This document shows, one piece after another, positions 32,969 through 40,416 of a stretch of DNA of 51,182 bases. The translations under genes were made by a program, and so were the position numbers. Numbering within the stretch: the first letter of the stretch is position 1; the number at the start of each line of letters is the position of its first letter. The notes below the pieces were generated by a model. It saw only the letters and a program-made list of their open reading frames with translations, was not told the DNA's origin and did no database searches. The stretch is from an uncultured Bacilli bacterium (GTDB lineage Bacteria; Bacillota_I; Bacilli_A; RF39; UBA660), in contig CAKOQV010000002.1 of the NCBI GenBank assembly GCA_934101345.1, positions 1-51,182 on the forward strand, in the 5' to 3' direction.

Positions 32969-33724
32969 TCATAATACATATCTAGTTACAATAAAATACA
33001 ATGCAGCAGCCAAAACAAGAAAACCAAATATCAAGAAAAATATTTTTATACCATTATGAGATTTATCATCAAATAATTTTTCATCATCATCTTCATCAAA
33101 ATCCTTTTTACTAAAATTAAATGATCCACTATAAAAAGTTTCACCCTCTTTAATTTTTTTTATCATAGTAACTTCTTCTTTAACAATAGGATCAGTTACT
33201 ACAGTATTATCATCACCTTTTAAATCTACTAATATATCTAAAGGAAGAGAATTAGTATTACTCTCTTTTTTATCTGTACTAGGTACTTCTTCTGAAAGTT
33301 CCATAGCATCATCTGCTTCAGGTATATTTGATATATTAGCGTCTTCAAGATTGGTTAAAAAATTAGTATTAATTTTAGTTTCTTCATTATTTACTTCAGC
33401 ACTTTTATTTATTTCATTTTTAGCATTTTCAAGTAAAACATTAATATCATATACTCTACTACTCTCTTTTGGTACTTCACTAGTTATTTCTCTTCTTGGA
33501 ATGGTAACTATTCTACCTAAGTCTTTAGCTTTTCGATACCCATCTCTACTGGAAACTATTTCTCTTAAACCATTTATATCTATTTCATTGGAATTATCAG
33601 GTATTGGTAAATTATCTAGTTCAGATATTTCAGAGGAAATATCTCTATAAAGTTTTTCATTTCTCTTAGTTCTATTAAATTCACTTAAATCTTCTTTATA
33701 ATATTTTTCCATTCTACTTTCCAT
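32969..33724 (-). CDS. tail-anchored protein, 251 aa, unrecognised
   Basis: Charged, mostly disordered cytoplasmic region (residues ~1-220, with Glu/Asp/Ser/Asn and a helix-forming start MESRMEKYYKEDLSEF) and a single C-terminal membrane helix (FFLIFGFLVLAAALYFIVT) with a very short end: tail-anchored layout. No enzymatic motif. Upstream of the tRNA-prs pair on the same strand; role unknown. Confidence 0.6.
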   Translation of the reverse strand: MESRMEKYYKEDLSEFNRTKRNEKLYRDISSEISELDNLPIPDNSNEIDINGLREIVSSRDGYRKAKDLGRIVTIPRREITSEVPKESSRVYDINVLLENAKNEINKSAEVNNEETKINTNFLTNLEDANISNIPEADDAMELSEEVPSTDKKESNTNSLPLDILVDLKGDDNTVVTDPIVKEEVTMIKKIKEGETFYSGSFNFSKKDFDEDDDEKLFDDKSHNGIKIFFLIFGFLVLAAALYFIVTRYVL

Positions 33725-33785
33725 ATTGCTCTACCTCTACTATTAATATAATAACATATTTTTTTAATAAATAAAAGATTTTATG

Positions 33786-33813
33786 TTGATTTTTTATTTG
33801 ATTTTGATATAAT
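33786..33813 (+). promoter_or_regulatory. promoter of the ferredoxin gene
   Basis: TTGATT (33786-33791), 16-bp spacer, TATAAT (33808-33813) with an extended -10 TGA. Confidence 0.75.
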
Positions 33814-33835
33814 TAAATAGAAAGAAGGTATGATT

Positions 33836-34072
33836 ATGGAATTAAAAATTAATAAAGATAAATGTATTGGATGTGGACAATGTGTTAGTCTATGTGAGAA
33901 TGTATTTGATTTTGATGATGATAATTTAGCTAAAGTTATTGAAACCCCAGTAGCGGAAGAACACGAAGAAGAAGCAAATACTGCTTTAGAATCTTGTCCA
34001 ACAGGAGCTATCGAAGAAGAAGCTACTACTGCTTTAGAATCTTGTCCAACAGGAGCTATCGAAGAAGAGTAA
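33836..34072 (+). CDS. small [4Fe-4S] ferredoxin with tandem duplicated C-terminal Cys block
   Basis: Electron carrier of the single-cluster ferredoxin type. The Cys pattern is CIGCGQC (residues ~10-16 from the chosen start) and a distal C in ESCPTGAIEEE. That last block of 16 residues (TALESCPTGAIEEE plus lead) occurs twice in direct tandem, encoded by 48-bp near-identical repeats (33973-34020 and 34021-34068), so there are two candidate fourth ligands. Normal relatives end after one. Start ATG 33836 is favoured over 33830 for SD spacing and family N-terminus MELKINKDKCIGCG. Very acidic. No partner gene nearby. Confidence 0.9.
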   Translation: MELKINKDKCIGCGQCVSLCENVFDFDDDNLAKVIETPVAEEHEEEANTALESCPTGAIEEEATTALESCPTGAIEEE

Positions 34073-34108
34073 TCTTCTTTTTTTTAATTACTAGTATATA
34101 CTACTCTC

Positions 34109-34200
34109 TTCTATATGATAGATATGGCTGATATATTTATTTTAGGGCAATACTTTGGCTCAAATAAACACTATTAAGACTTAGAATAAGGCTTAATAGA
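34109..34200 (-). repeat. intergenic hairpin repeat, copy D
   Basis: Minus strand: hairpin CTATTAAG...CTTAATAG with inner CCTTA-TTC-TAAGT (34200-34172), a second weaker stem TTTATTT/AAATAAA around a GAGCC segment, then the tail from TATCAGCC to ATAGAAG (34134-34109). The tail differs from copy C (36977-37002) at only two positions. It fills the gap between convergent ferredoxin and sensor kinase genes. Confidence 0.65.
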
Positions 34201-34212
34201 GTACATAAAGAA

Positions 34213-34236
34213 AAGAACCCTAAAATAAGAGTTCTT
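34213..34236 (-). terminator. terminator of the two-component operon
   Basis: Stem AAGAAC-T-C / G-G-GTTCTT (8 bp with one G-U pair), loop TTATTTTA, then TTTTCTTT on the minus strand; overlaps the kinase stop codon. Confidence 0.75.
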
Positions 34237-35491
34237 AACTTATTATAAACTTAACACCATTTTTAGTATTTTGAATGTTAATGTCATAATTTAAGAATGT
34301 AAGTGTTTTCTTTACAATAGATAATCCCAAACCAAACACACCATTAACCCCCTTTTCAAAAGGAGAAAAGATATTATTTAATACATCTTTATCAATATTT
34401 GGTCCATCATTAAATAGAATTATCTTATTATTTTTTATGGTTATCTTTATTTCTTTATTAGCATATCTAATAAAGTTATTTAATATATTATCTATAATTG
34501 CTTCCCACATCTCACTACTACCTTTAAAGATAGTATTTTTTTCATCAATATCTAAAGTGAATTTAACATCATTTCTTACTAAAGAGAATTTATCAACTGA
34601 ATCAAAGACTACTTTACTGACATCACACCTTTCTTTTATAATATCTTTTTTGTCTTTAAAATAGTTTAATTTATTAAGGTACAATAAGGAGTGAACTTTA
34701 CCTTCTAATTTAGATAATTGCTCTTTAGATACTTTTACGGCTTCTTTATCTGTTATTACACCATCTTCGAATGCTTCGATATAGGATTTCATTACTGTGA
34801 TAGGAGTCTTAAAATCATGGGAAATGTTCTGGTACATTTGATTTTTATATTCTTCTTCTTCTTTCAAATATACACGCATTTTCTCCAAAGCTACCTCAAG
34901 AGTAGATATTTCATCTTCATAATCATATTTTATCTTATGATTATAGTTATCATTATTCAAGTTATCTATTTTTTCTTTTAATTTTTTTATTCTATTAACT
35001 AAGTTATTAGACCATATTAGGATTACCATTGATACTATTATAAAGGTTATACCTACTACAAGAAGGATTATCTTAAATATTGATATACGCATATCATTTA
35101 TATAACTACTACCAGTAAGTGCTATTTTCTTAGTATTATTTGAAGTAATAGTACTATAATAATATACTTTCTTGTTATAGAGAAATTTTCCTTCTTCTTT
35201 ATTTATTTTACTTAGAATTTCTTTAGGAGAATCTAATCCTATTACTTTATTTAAGTTATTTGATATATATATATTTTCATTATTAACATATATATAAGCT
35301 ACTTCACTATTTATTTTACTATTCTCAGGACTATCCAATATATTTAAAGATTCACCAAGATAGTTATATAGATTATCTTCATATATTGGTAATAAGTTTC
35401 TAGGTAATATTATTCCTAGTGATATTATTATTATTATCACTATTACTATACAAATAAATAGTAATTGTTCAGTTAGATTAGGTTTTCTCAT
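34235..35491 (-). CDS. membrane sensor histidine kinase
   Basis: 418 aa: TM1 (~10-30), extracellular sensor (~31-135), TM2 (~138-160), HAMP-like linker, HisKA with intact NISHDFKTPITV (phospho-His), HATPase_c with IIDNILNNFIRYA, FNDGPNIDKDV (G1-like) and FGLGLSIV. Active kinase expected, unlike the degenerate one at 1768-3540. It overlaps its response regulator by 4 bp. Signal unknown. Confidence 0.92.
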   Translation of the reverse strand: MRKPNLTEQLLFICIVIVIIIIISLGIILPRNLLPIYEDNLYNYLGESLNILDSPENSKINSEVAYIYVNNENIYISNNLNKVIGLDSPKEILSKINKEEGKFLYNKKVYYYSTITSNNTKKIALTGSSYINDMRISIFKIILLVVGITFIIVSMVILIWSNNLVNRIKKLKEKIDNLNNDNYNHKIKYDYEDEISTLEVALEKMRVYLKEEEEYKNQMYQNISHDFKTPITVMKSYIEAFEDGVITDKEAVKVSKEQLSKLEGKVHSLLYLNKLNYFKDKKDIIKERCDVSKVVFDSVDKFSLVRNDVKFTLDIDEKNTIFKGSSEMWEAIIDNILNNFIRYANKEIKITIKNNKIILFNDGPNIDKDVLNNIFSPFEKGVNGVFGLGLSIVKKTLTFLNYDINIQNTKNGVKFIIS

Positions 35492-36144
35492 AATAATCTA
35501 TACCCATAGCCATAGATTGTATTTATATCTAACTCTGACATTTTCTTTCTAAGTCTTCTTACTAGATCATCTACTACTCTATCAGTACCAAAATAGTTTT
35601 CTCCCCAAATGTTGTTTAAAATATCATCCCTTGAGAAGGACTTATTTATATTGGTAACAAACATATAGAGTAAATCAAACTCTAAAGTAGTTAGATTTAT
35701 ACTTTCACCTTTGTGAAGTACCATTCTTTTTTCTAAGTCTATAGTATAATCTTTATAGGTAAGTTTTTGTTTTTCTTTGGAGTAAACTCTTCTTATGATA
35801 TTATTTACTCTAAGTACTAGTTCTTTAGGAGAATATGGTTTTGCGATATAATCATCACTTCCTAATTCTAAACCTATTATTTTATCTAGATCTTTATCTC
35901 TCGCGGATGTAAATATTACTGGTACATCAGGATTCTCCTCACGGATTTTCTTTATAATGTCATATCCACTGATGGTATCTCCAAGCATTATATCTAATAT
36001 CCATAAATCTACATCTTTATTTATATTATTTATAGTACTATCTCCATCATAATAGGATACTACATTATAGCCTTCTTTTTCTAGATATGTTCTTATTAGA
36101 TTATTTAAATCTTTTTCATCCTCTACTAGTGCTATTGTTTTCAT
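35488..36144 (-). CDS. OmpR-family response regulator
   Basis: Receiver (residues ~1-115) with acidic pocket EDE, phospho-Asp in LWILDIMLGD, Thr-like FTSARD and Lys in YIAKPY, then a winged-helix DNA-binding domain (TTLEFDLLYMFV, WGENYFGTDRVVDDLVRRLRKK). The open frame extends to a GTG at 36153, but GGAAGTGAT there is the SD; start ATG 36144 (MKTIALVEDE). Partner of the kinase at 34235. Confidence 0.93.
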   Translation of the reverse strand: MKTIALVEDEKDLNNLIRTYLEKEGYNVVSYYDGDSTINNINKDVDLWILDIMLGDTISGYDIIKKIREENPDVPVIFTSARDKDLDKIIGLELGSDDYIAKPYSPKELVLRVNNIIRRVYSKEKQKLTYKDYTIDLEKRMVLHKGESINLTTLEFDLLYMFVTNINKSFSRDDILNNIWGENYFGTDRVVDDLVRRLRKKMSELDINTIYGYGYRLL

Positions 36145-36311
36145 ATATATCACTTCCTAAATATAGTATAACACAAAATTAATATTTTTTCTTATCTAAT
36201 CATCTATCACCTCTTTTCTTGATTTAATTATATTAATTTTATTTGGTTAAATTATCAAATAAATGTGGTAAATTATGGGAAGTAATAATATAATGTATTG
36301 GTGAATGATAT

Positions 36312-36917
36312 ATGGAATATAAAAGAATTACTTTAGATTATAAGAGTTTAGAGCCCTATATTGATGATAGAACACTAGATCTTCATTATAATGCTCATTA
36401 TAGAAATTATACAGATAAGTTAAATAAATATTTAAATGATATTAATTATGATTATAAAGACTCTCCTGAATACCTAGCTAAGCACATTGATATACTGCCT
36501 ATGGAGAATAGAGATGAGATTTTATTTAATCTAGGAGGATATTTAAATCATAGCCTATATTTTTATAATTTGACCAATAAAAAGAAAGATATACCTATAG
36601 AACTTCTTAATATAATTAATAAATATTTTGGTTCTTTCTCTTTATTTAGAGAGGAATTTATTGATATGGCTATGGAAGTTAAAGGTAGTGGATATACTTT
36701 TTTAGTAATGGATAAGAATAATAAGCTTAGAATTATTAATACTTCTAATCAAGATACTCCTTATTATTATGGTTTTACTCCTATTATGACTATCGATGTA
36801 TGGGAACATTCTTATTATTTGAAGTATACTTATTTAAGAAAGAAATATTTAGAGAATATTTTTGATATTATTGATTTTAATAAAGTATATAAGTTATATT
36901 TAGATAATATTGTATAA
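36312..36917 (+). CDS. sodA: iron/manganese superoxide dismutase, divergent
   Basis: Converts superoxide to O2 and H2O2. 201 aa. Metal ligands align: His in DLHYNAHYRNY (~25), His in GYLNHSLYF (~78), and Asp/His in TIDVWEHSYYLKY (~162, ~166). The usual GSGWAWL reads GSGYTFL and the tail is shorter than standard, so it is a divergent but complete copy. Plus strand, after a possible TATAAT at ~36287; GGTGAAT SD. Followed at once by hairpin copy C, which may also end the transcript. Confidence 0.9.
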   Translation: MEYKRITLDYKSLEPYIDDRTLDLHYNAHYRNYTDKLNKYLNDINYDYKDSPEYLAKHIDILPMENRDEILFNLGGYLNHSLYFYNLTNKKKDIPIELLNIINKYFGSFSLFREEFIDMAMEVKGSGYTFLVMDKNNKLRIINTSNQDTPYYYGFTPIMTIDVWEHSYYLKYTYLRKKYLENIFDIIDFNKVYKLYLDNIV

Positions 36918-36918
36918 T

Positions 36919-37002
36919 CACTCTATAGTCTAAGGTCTATAGAGTGTTGTTGTTAGCCTGTAGTCTAACAACAATATATCAGCCATATCTATTATATATA
37001 AG
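36919..37002 (+). repeat. intergenic hairpin repeat, copy C
   Basis: First hairpin: 10-bp arms CACTCTATAG / CTATAGAGTG with loop TCTAAGGT; second: 8-bp arms GTTGTTAG / CTAACAAC with loop CCTGTAGT; tail from TATCAGCCATATC to ATATATAAG (36977-37002), continued by AGAG as in copy D. Begins two bases after the sod stop codon. Stems differ from copy B with compensating changes. Confidence 0.7.
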
Positions 37003-37084
37003 AGAGAAGTATATATTTAGTATTAGTTTAGTAATTGTAATTAGTGCACCAGTGGTGCAATTTTTCTTATAACAAATAAAATCT

Positions 37085-37414
37085 TTAATAGATAATAAAT
37101 TCACAATAATGGCTCCATGTCAATTGGGCAGGCAATGCCTGCCATTTTTGATATATCAAATAAAACTTCCTCATGTTTTTTAAACTTCTAGAGGAATATC
37201 CTTTTCCTAATTCTTTTGTTAATCTTTCTGAATACTCTTTTATTAAACCATCACCATACTTAGCCCTACCTTCACCTCCTTGAGCTTCAATTAATAACTT
37301 ACCTACATTATAATAAGTACTTAGTTCATTTTTATTTTTTGAATAATCTTTTACCCTTTTGTATACTTCATTGTTTATTAGTTCATTTTTTATTTCTTTA
37401 TAATAATTATTTCT
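37085..37414 (-). pseudogene. YhcG-like (DUF1016) N-terminal remnant
   Basis: 110 sense codons on the minus strand with no start codon (TAG just upstream), encoding the DUF1016_N pattern: STYYNVGKLLIEAQGG, YGDGLIKEYSERLTKELG, YSSRSLKNMRKFY and LPAQLTWSHYCE, then a frameshift: the expected LLSIKD is found one frame over just before sequence decay. The PDDEXK nuclease domain is missing. The gap 36918-37596 contains this remnant, hairpin copy C and a terminator; nothing else is seen. Confidence 0.8.
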
Positions 37415-37501
37415 GCGCCTCTATAAATCACACTAGCAGCTTCTAAAATATATTGCAAATGACTAAAACTTGTTTTTGAGTATTAAAAAAGATAAGAAAA
37501 A

Positions 37502-37526
37502 AGACCTTTAGTTTTCTAAAAGTCCT
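37502..37526 (-). terminator. terminator after the PQ-loop gene
   Basis: Minus strand AGGACTTTTAG / CTAAAGGTCT stem (about 10 bp with G-U pairs), 4-nt loop, then TTTTTTCTT. Confidence 0.7.
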
Positions 37527-37596
37527 CACCTCACTTTTTTGATACCCTTAAAAGATGTTTTTGAGTAAAATTACTATTTTACACATAATTTACATT

Positions 37597-37905
37597 TTAT
37601 TTATTAAATTTGTTTCTAATAAATATTCTTATTCTCTTACTAATACTAGGCTTTCTATATATAATAGTTAATACTAGTATTAAAAGGCAAAAGATAAATT
37701 CAGTAGTGGTAACTACTTTAAGCATAAATTCATTACTACATAAAATAGCATATAAAAAGTATGATAAACTACTTATTACCCATAATATCCATGAAGAAAT
37801 ACTAAGGTCACTAGCAGTTTTATTTCTAAGTATTTTTATAGCCTGAGGTAAATAAGAAAAGAAGGTACTAATTGTTGCTATACCAAGTAAAATATTTGCT
37901 AACAT
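37597..37905 (-). CDS. SemiSWEET/PQ-loop small membrane transporter
   Basis: 102 aa, three membrane helices, one PQ-loop repeat with YLPQAIKILRNKTASDLS (residues ~18-35) and SWILWVISSLSYFLYA: the layout of bacterial SemiSWEETs, which dimerise to move small sugars. Substrate unknown. Last gene of the apbE operon, 8 bp after the CinA-like gene. Confidence 0.85.
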   Translation of the reverse strand: MLANILLGIATISTFFSYLPQAIKILRNKTASDLSISSWILWVISSLSYFLYAILCSNEFMLKVVTTTEFIFCLLILVLTIIYRKPSISKRIRIFIRNKFNK

Positions 37906-37913
37906 AACTTCAC

Positions 37914-38378
37914 CTACACTATCTTTTTTAACATATTAGTAACCATATCAATTACTAATTTCTTATTATCTTCTCTATTATCACAAATAACCTTTACTAT
38001 TTCATTATAATATTTATCATTATCTTTATCATAAATACTAATATAAACAATATTATCTTCACCATATAAATTAAACTTATCTACTCTATTTAATTTACCA
38101 GTAACTCCAATACCATAATTAGAATTAGTATAATTACTAATATTATTACTCATTTCATTACTAGTCTCAGTACTATAGACAGTATATTTATCAATAACAT
38201 CATTGCTTACTCCCATTTTAATTTTATATTCATTAGAATAAGTAACTGCTCCAAACTTAAATACTTCACTAGATCCTTCGATATTAGTAATAGCATTAGC
38301 TATACCACCACCAGTACAAGATTCCATTGTACTAATAGTTTTATTCTTTTCAGTTAATAATTTAATAACTTCATTCAT
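37914..38378 (-). CDS. CinA C-terminal-like protein (PncC-type amidohydrolase family)
   Basis: 154-aa stand-alone CinA C-terminal domain: TMESCTGGGIANAITNIEGSS near the N-terminus, FGAVTYSNEYKIKMGV (~42) and NYGIGVTGKLN (~88) match PncC, which deamidates nicotinamide mononucleotide for NAD recycling. The tail (~105-154) is less conserved and lacks the typical G-x-R ending, so activity is uncertain. In the apbE operon, which handles flavin and redox cofactors. Confidence 0.8.
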   Translation of the reverse strand: MNEVIKLLTEKNKTISTMESCTGGGIANAITNIEGSSEVFKFGAVTYSNEYKIKMGVSNDVIDKYTVYSTETSNEMSNNISNYTNSNYGIGVTGKLNRVDKFNLYGEDNIVYISIYDKDNDKYYNEIVKVICDNREDNKKLVIDMVTNMLKKIV

Positions 38379-38381
38379 ACT

Positions 38382-38882
38382 CTAATTCCTTCCTATATTC
38401 TTTGTATTATCTATAAGTTTTTTAGATATTATTCCCACGATTATACCAGTAGGAATAGAAAATATTAATAAATATGGTAAATAATAGGTAATATTATAAT
38501 TATTAAGTACTAATATTCCTACAAGTACTTGTCCTATACTATGAAATATACTACCTACTATTGATACACCAATTATAGATAATTTAGTTTTCTTAACTAG
38601 TACCATAGCTATTATACTAAATAATGCTCCTGATAAAGAAAAGAAAAAATTAATACCAAAGCCTGTTCTAAGTAAAGCTACAATTAATACTCTAATAAGA
38701 GATACCATAATTGAAGTCTTAAAACCATATTTATATAAAACATATATTATAACGATATTAGATAAACCAAGTTTTAATCCTGGTATAAAATCACTAATAA
38801 AAGTAAAATAACTCTCTATAATAGAAATAACTACACTTATTGCGGTCATTATTCCTATTACTGTAATATCTCTTGTTTTCAT
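38382..38882 (-). CDS. Gx transporter family protein (HepS-I/EetB-like)
   Basis: 166-aa membrane protein with about five helices; signature PGLKLGLSNIVIIYVLYKYG (~residue 37) and LLRTGFGINFFFSLSGAL, then SIVGSIFHSIGQ. These ECF-like proteins accompany NusG-II proteins and ApbE in the flavin-based extracellular electron transfer cluster (EetB of Listeria). Starts at the last base of the NusG-II gene (ATGA overlap). Confidence 0.88.
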   Translation of the reverse strand: MKTRDITVIGIMTAISVVISIIESYFTFISDFIPGLKLGLSNIVIIYVLYKYGFKTSIMVSLIRVLIVALLRTGFGINFFFSLSGALFSIIAMVLVKKTKLSIIGVSIVGSIFHSIGQVLVGILVLNNYNITYYLPYLLIFSIPTGIIVGIISKKLIDNTKNIGRN

Positions 38883-39238
38883 TAGTATACAACACCATCC
38901 ATATCACTACTTTGTACTATCTTAATAACAACTTTATTAGGTAAGCAGATAAGAGGTTTGGTACTATCACTAATATATCCTTCTTTGCTACATATATTTT
39001 TCGGAGAGTTTTCTTTTACTACTCTGACTTTTTTATCTTTTACTTCAATTACTACATCACCAAGAAGTCCCTCTACTGTATAAGTATTATCTATAGAAAG
39101 ATCTGCACTAAGTACTAAATCATCTTTATAATATACTTCTACTGTATCTCCATCTTTTTTATTAAGATTAATAATAAGTATAAGAATTCCTACTATAACA
39201 AGAATAACTATAATTAATTTAATATCATTTTTATTCAT
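38882..39238 (-). CDS. NusG domain II-containing membrane-anchored protein (EetA-like)
   Basis: N-terminal membrane helix, then an extracellular NusG-II domain: GDTVEVYYKDDLV, GLLGDVVIEVKDKKVRV, ENSPKNICSKEGYIS and ICLPNKVVIKI, with the two Cys typical of this family. An open frame from 39253 starts at a GTG in the SD (GAAGTGAT); I choose ATG 39238. It overlaps apbE by 8 bp. Together with the Gx transporter it matches EetA-EetB. Confidence 0.87.
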   Translation of the reverse strand: MNKNDIKLIIVILVIVGILILIINLNKKDGDTVEVYYKDDLVLSADLSIDNTYTVEGLLGDVVIEVKDKKVRVVKENSPKNICSKEGYISDSTKPLICLPNKVVIKIVQSSDMDGVVY

Positions 39239-40238
39239 AATTAAAATCATCACTTCTAACTATATTATCTTTATCTATATACCATATAGCTTCTATATCA
39301 GGAGTATTATTAACTATCTTTAACCCATCTTCTACTGGAAGTAAGAATAAATAAGTACTATAAATATCTGCCATCATTGAACTCTTACTAACTACTGTAA
39401 CAGACTTCATATAATTACTAGGATACTTAGTTATAGGATTAATAATATGATTATAATTAATACCATCTAAAGTACAATATCTTTGATAACTACCTGAAGT
39501 AACTATTGATAAATTATTAACTTTAACTTTAGTAAACATATCGTCTTTATTATCAGGGTTAGTAATACCTACTAGAAAAGTATCTTTATTATAAGCCTTA
39601 CCTACCATTACATTACCACCAGCATTAATAATATAAGAATAAATATCATTTTCTTCTAAGTATCTACCTACTAATTCAGTAACATAACCTTTAGCAATAC
39701 CACCTAAATCTAACTTAATATCATTACTCTTACTATAATTATTACCATCTAACTTAATATCATTAATATTAGTATTGACATTAAGTTCTTCCATATTAGG
39801 AAGTTTATCGCAAGAATCAATAAACTCTTTCCATTTTATCGTTAAATTACCCGCAGCTACATTAAATAAACCATCAGTAATATCATAAAAATCTATACCA
39901 GTCTTAATAATATTAGCAAGTCTAGTATCTATTTCAATATTCTCATTATTATTAAGATTATTGTTTAAATAATAAACATTAACTATACCATCATAACTAT
40001 CAAAAGCATCAGTAAGTTTATGATAACTATCATATAAATAATCTATATCATTAAATATGTCATTCATTTCTTTTTCAGTTTTAACAGTATTTACCTTAAC
40101 ATTAATATAAGTATCAAAATAAAAATAACTTCTAGTATAATCTTTATAAGAACTCTTATCTATAAATAATAATATTAAACTAACTAGCACTAACAATAAA
40201 ATAACAATTAATAGTTTTTTTAAACTTTTATTTTTCAT
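39231..40238 (-). CDS. apbE: FAD:protein FMN transferase
   Basis: ApbE moves FMN from FAD onto Thr/Ser of exported flavoproteins. Membrane anchor at the N-terminus, then motifs YFYFDTYINVKV, LDLGGIAKGYVTE, INAGGNVMVGK, HIINPITKYP and the Mg-binding MADIYSTYLF. First gene of the apbE-eetA-eetB-cinA-PQ-loop unit. The open frame begins with GTG at 40247, inside GTGATGAAT; I choose ATG 40238. The promoter at 40254-40282 puts the start of RNA very near the coding start, so the leader is short. The FMN-binding lipoprotein at 18194 is the visible substrate candidate. Confidence 0.93.
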   Translation of the reverse strand: MKNKSLKKLLIVILLLVLVSLILLFIDKSSYKDYTRSYFYFDTYINVKVNTVKTEKEMNDIFNDIDYLYDSYHKLTDAFDSYDGIVNVYYLNNNLNNNENIEIDTRLANIIKTGIDFYDITDGLFNVAAGNLTIKWKEFIDSCDKLPNMEELNVNTNINDIKLDGNNYSKSNDIKLDLGGIAKGYVTELVGRYLEENDIYSYIINAGGNVMVGKAYNKDTFLVGITNPDNKDDMFTKVKVNNLSIVTSGSYQRYCTLDGINYNHIINPITKYPSNYMKSVTVVSKSSMMADIYSTYLFLLPVEDGLKIVNNTPDIEAIWYIDKDNIVRSDDFNYE

Positions 40239-40253
40239 ATTCATCACAATATA

Positions 40254-40282
40254 ATTGTATCAAATTACAGATAAAAAGTAAA
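40254..40282 (-). promoter_or_regulatory. promoter of the apbE operon
   Basis: -35 TTTACT (40277-40282), 17-bp spacer, -10 TACAAT (40254-40259). Predicted start of transcription is ~40247, only ~9 bases before ATG 40238. Confidence 0.7.
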
Positions 40283-40292
40283 TCATATTTTA

Positions 40293-40341
40293 TTCCTTTA
40301 GAGTTTGTAATCTCTAAAGGCGTAAGAAAGCCAAAGGAACA
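40293..40341 (-). other. structured intergenic sequence (possible three-way junction)
   Basis: Minus strand: GTTCC, then small hairpin GGC-TTTCTTAC-GCC, then hairpin TTTAGAG-ATTACAAA-CTCTAAA, closed by GGAA. The 9-bp stem CTCTAAAGG/CCTTTAGAG is perfect. It lies between the terminator of the 437-aa gene and the apbE promoter. I do not recognise a known riboswitch. Confidence 0.4.
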
Positions 40342-40356
40342 ATATAATATTAAAAA

Positions 40357-40385
40357 AGAGAAGCATAAAACACTTATGTTTCTCT
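40357..40385 (-). terminator. terminator of the 437-aa/811-aa operon
   Basis: 12-bp stem with one G-U pair (AGAGAAACATAA / TTATGCTTCTCT), 5-nt loop, TTTTTT on the minus strand. Confidence 0.85.
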
Positions 40386-40416
40386 TTCTCATTAATCATA
40401 ATGATACTATATTATA

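Noticed and set aside
36918..37084. Attachment site or integron-like site next to sod
   Set aside because: No integrase, no tRNA 3' duplication and no second copy of a core site nearby.
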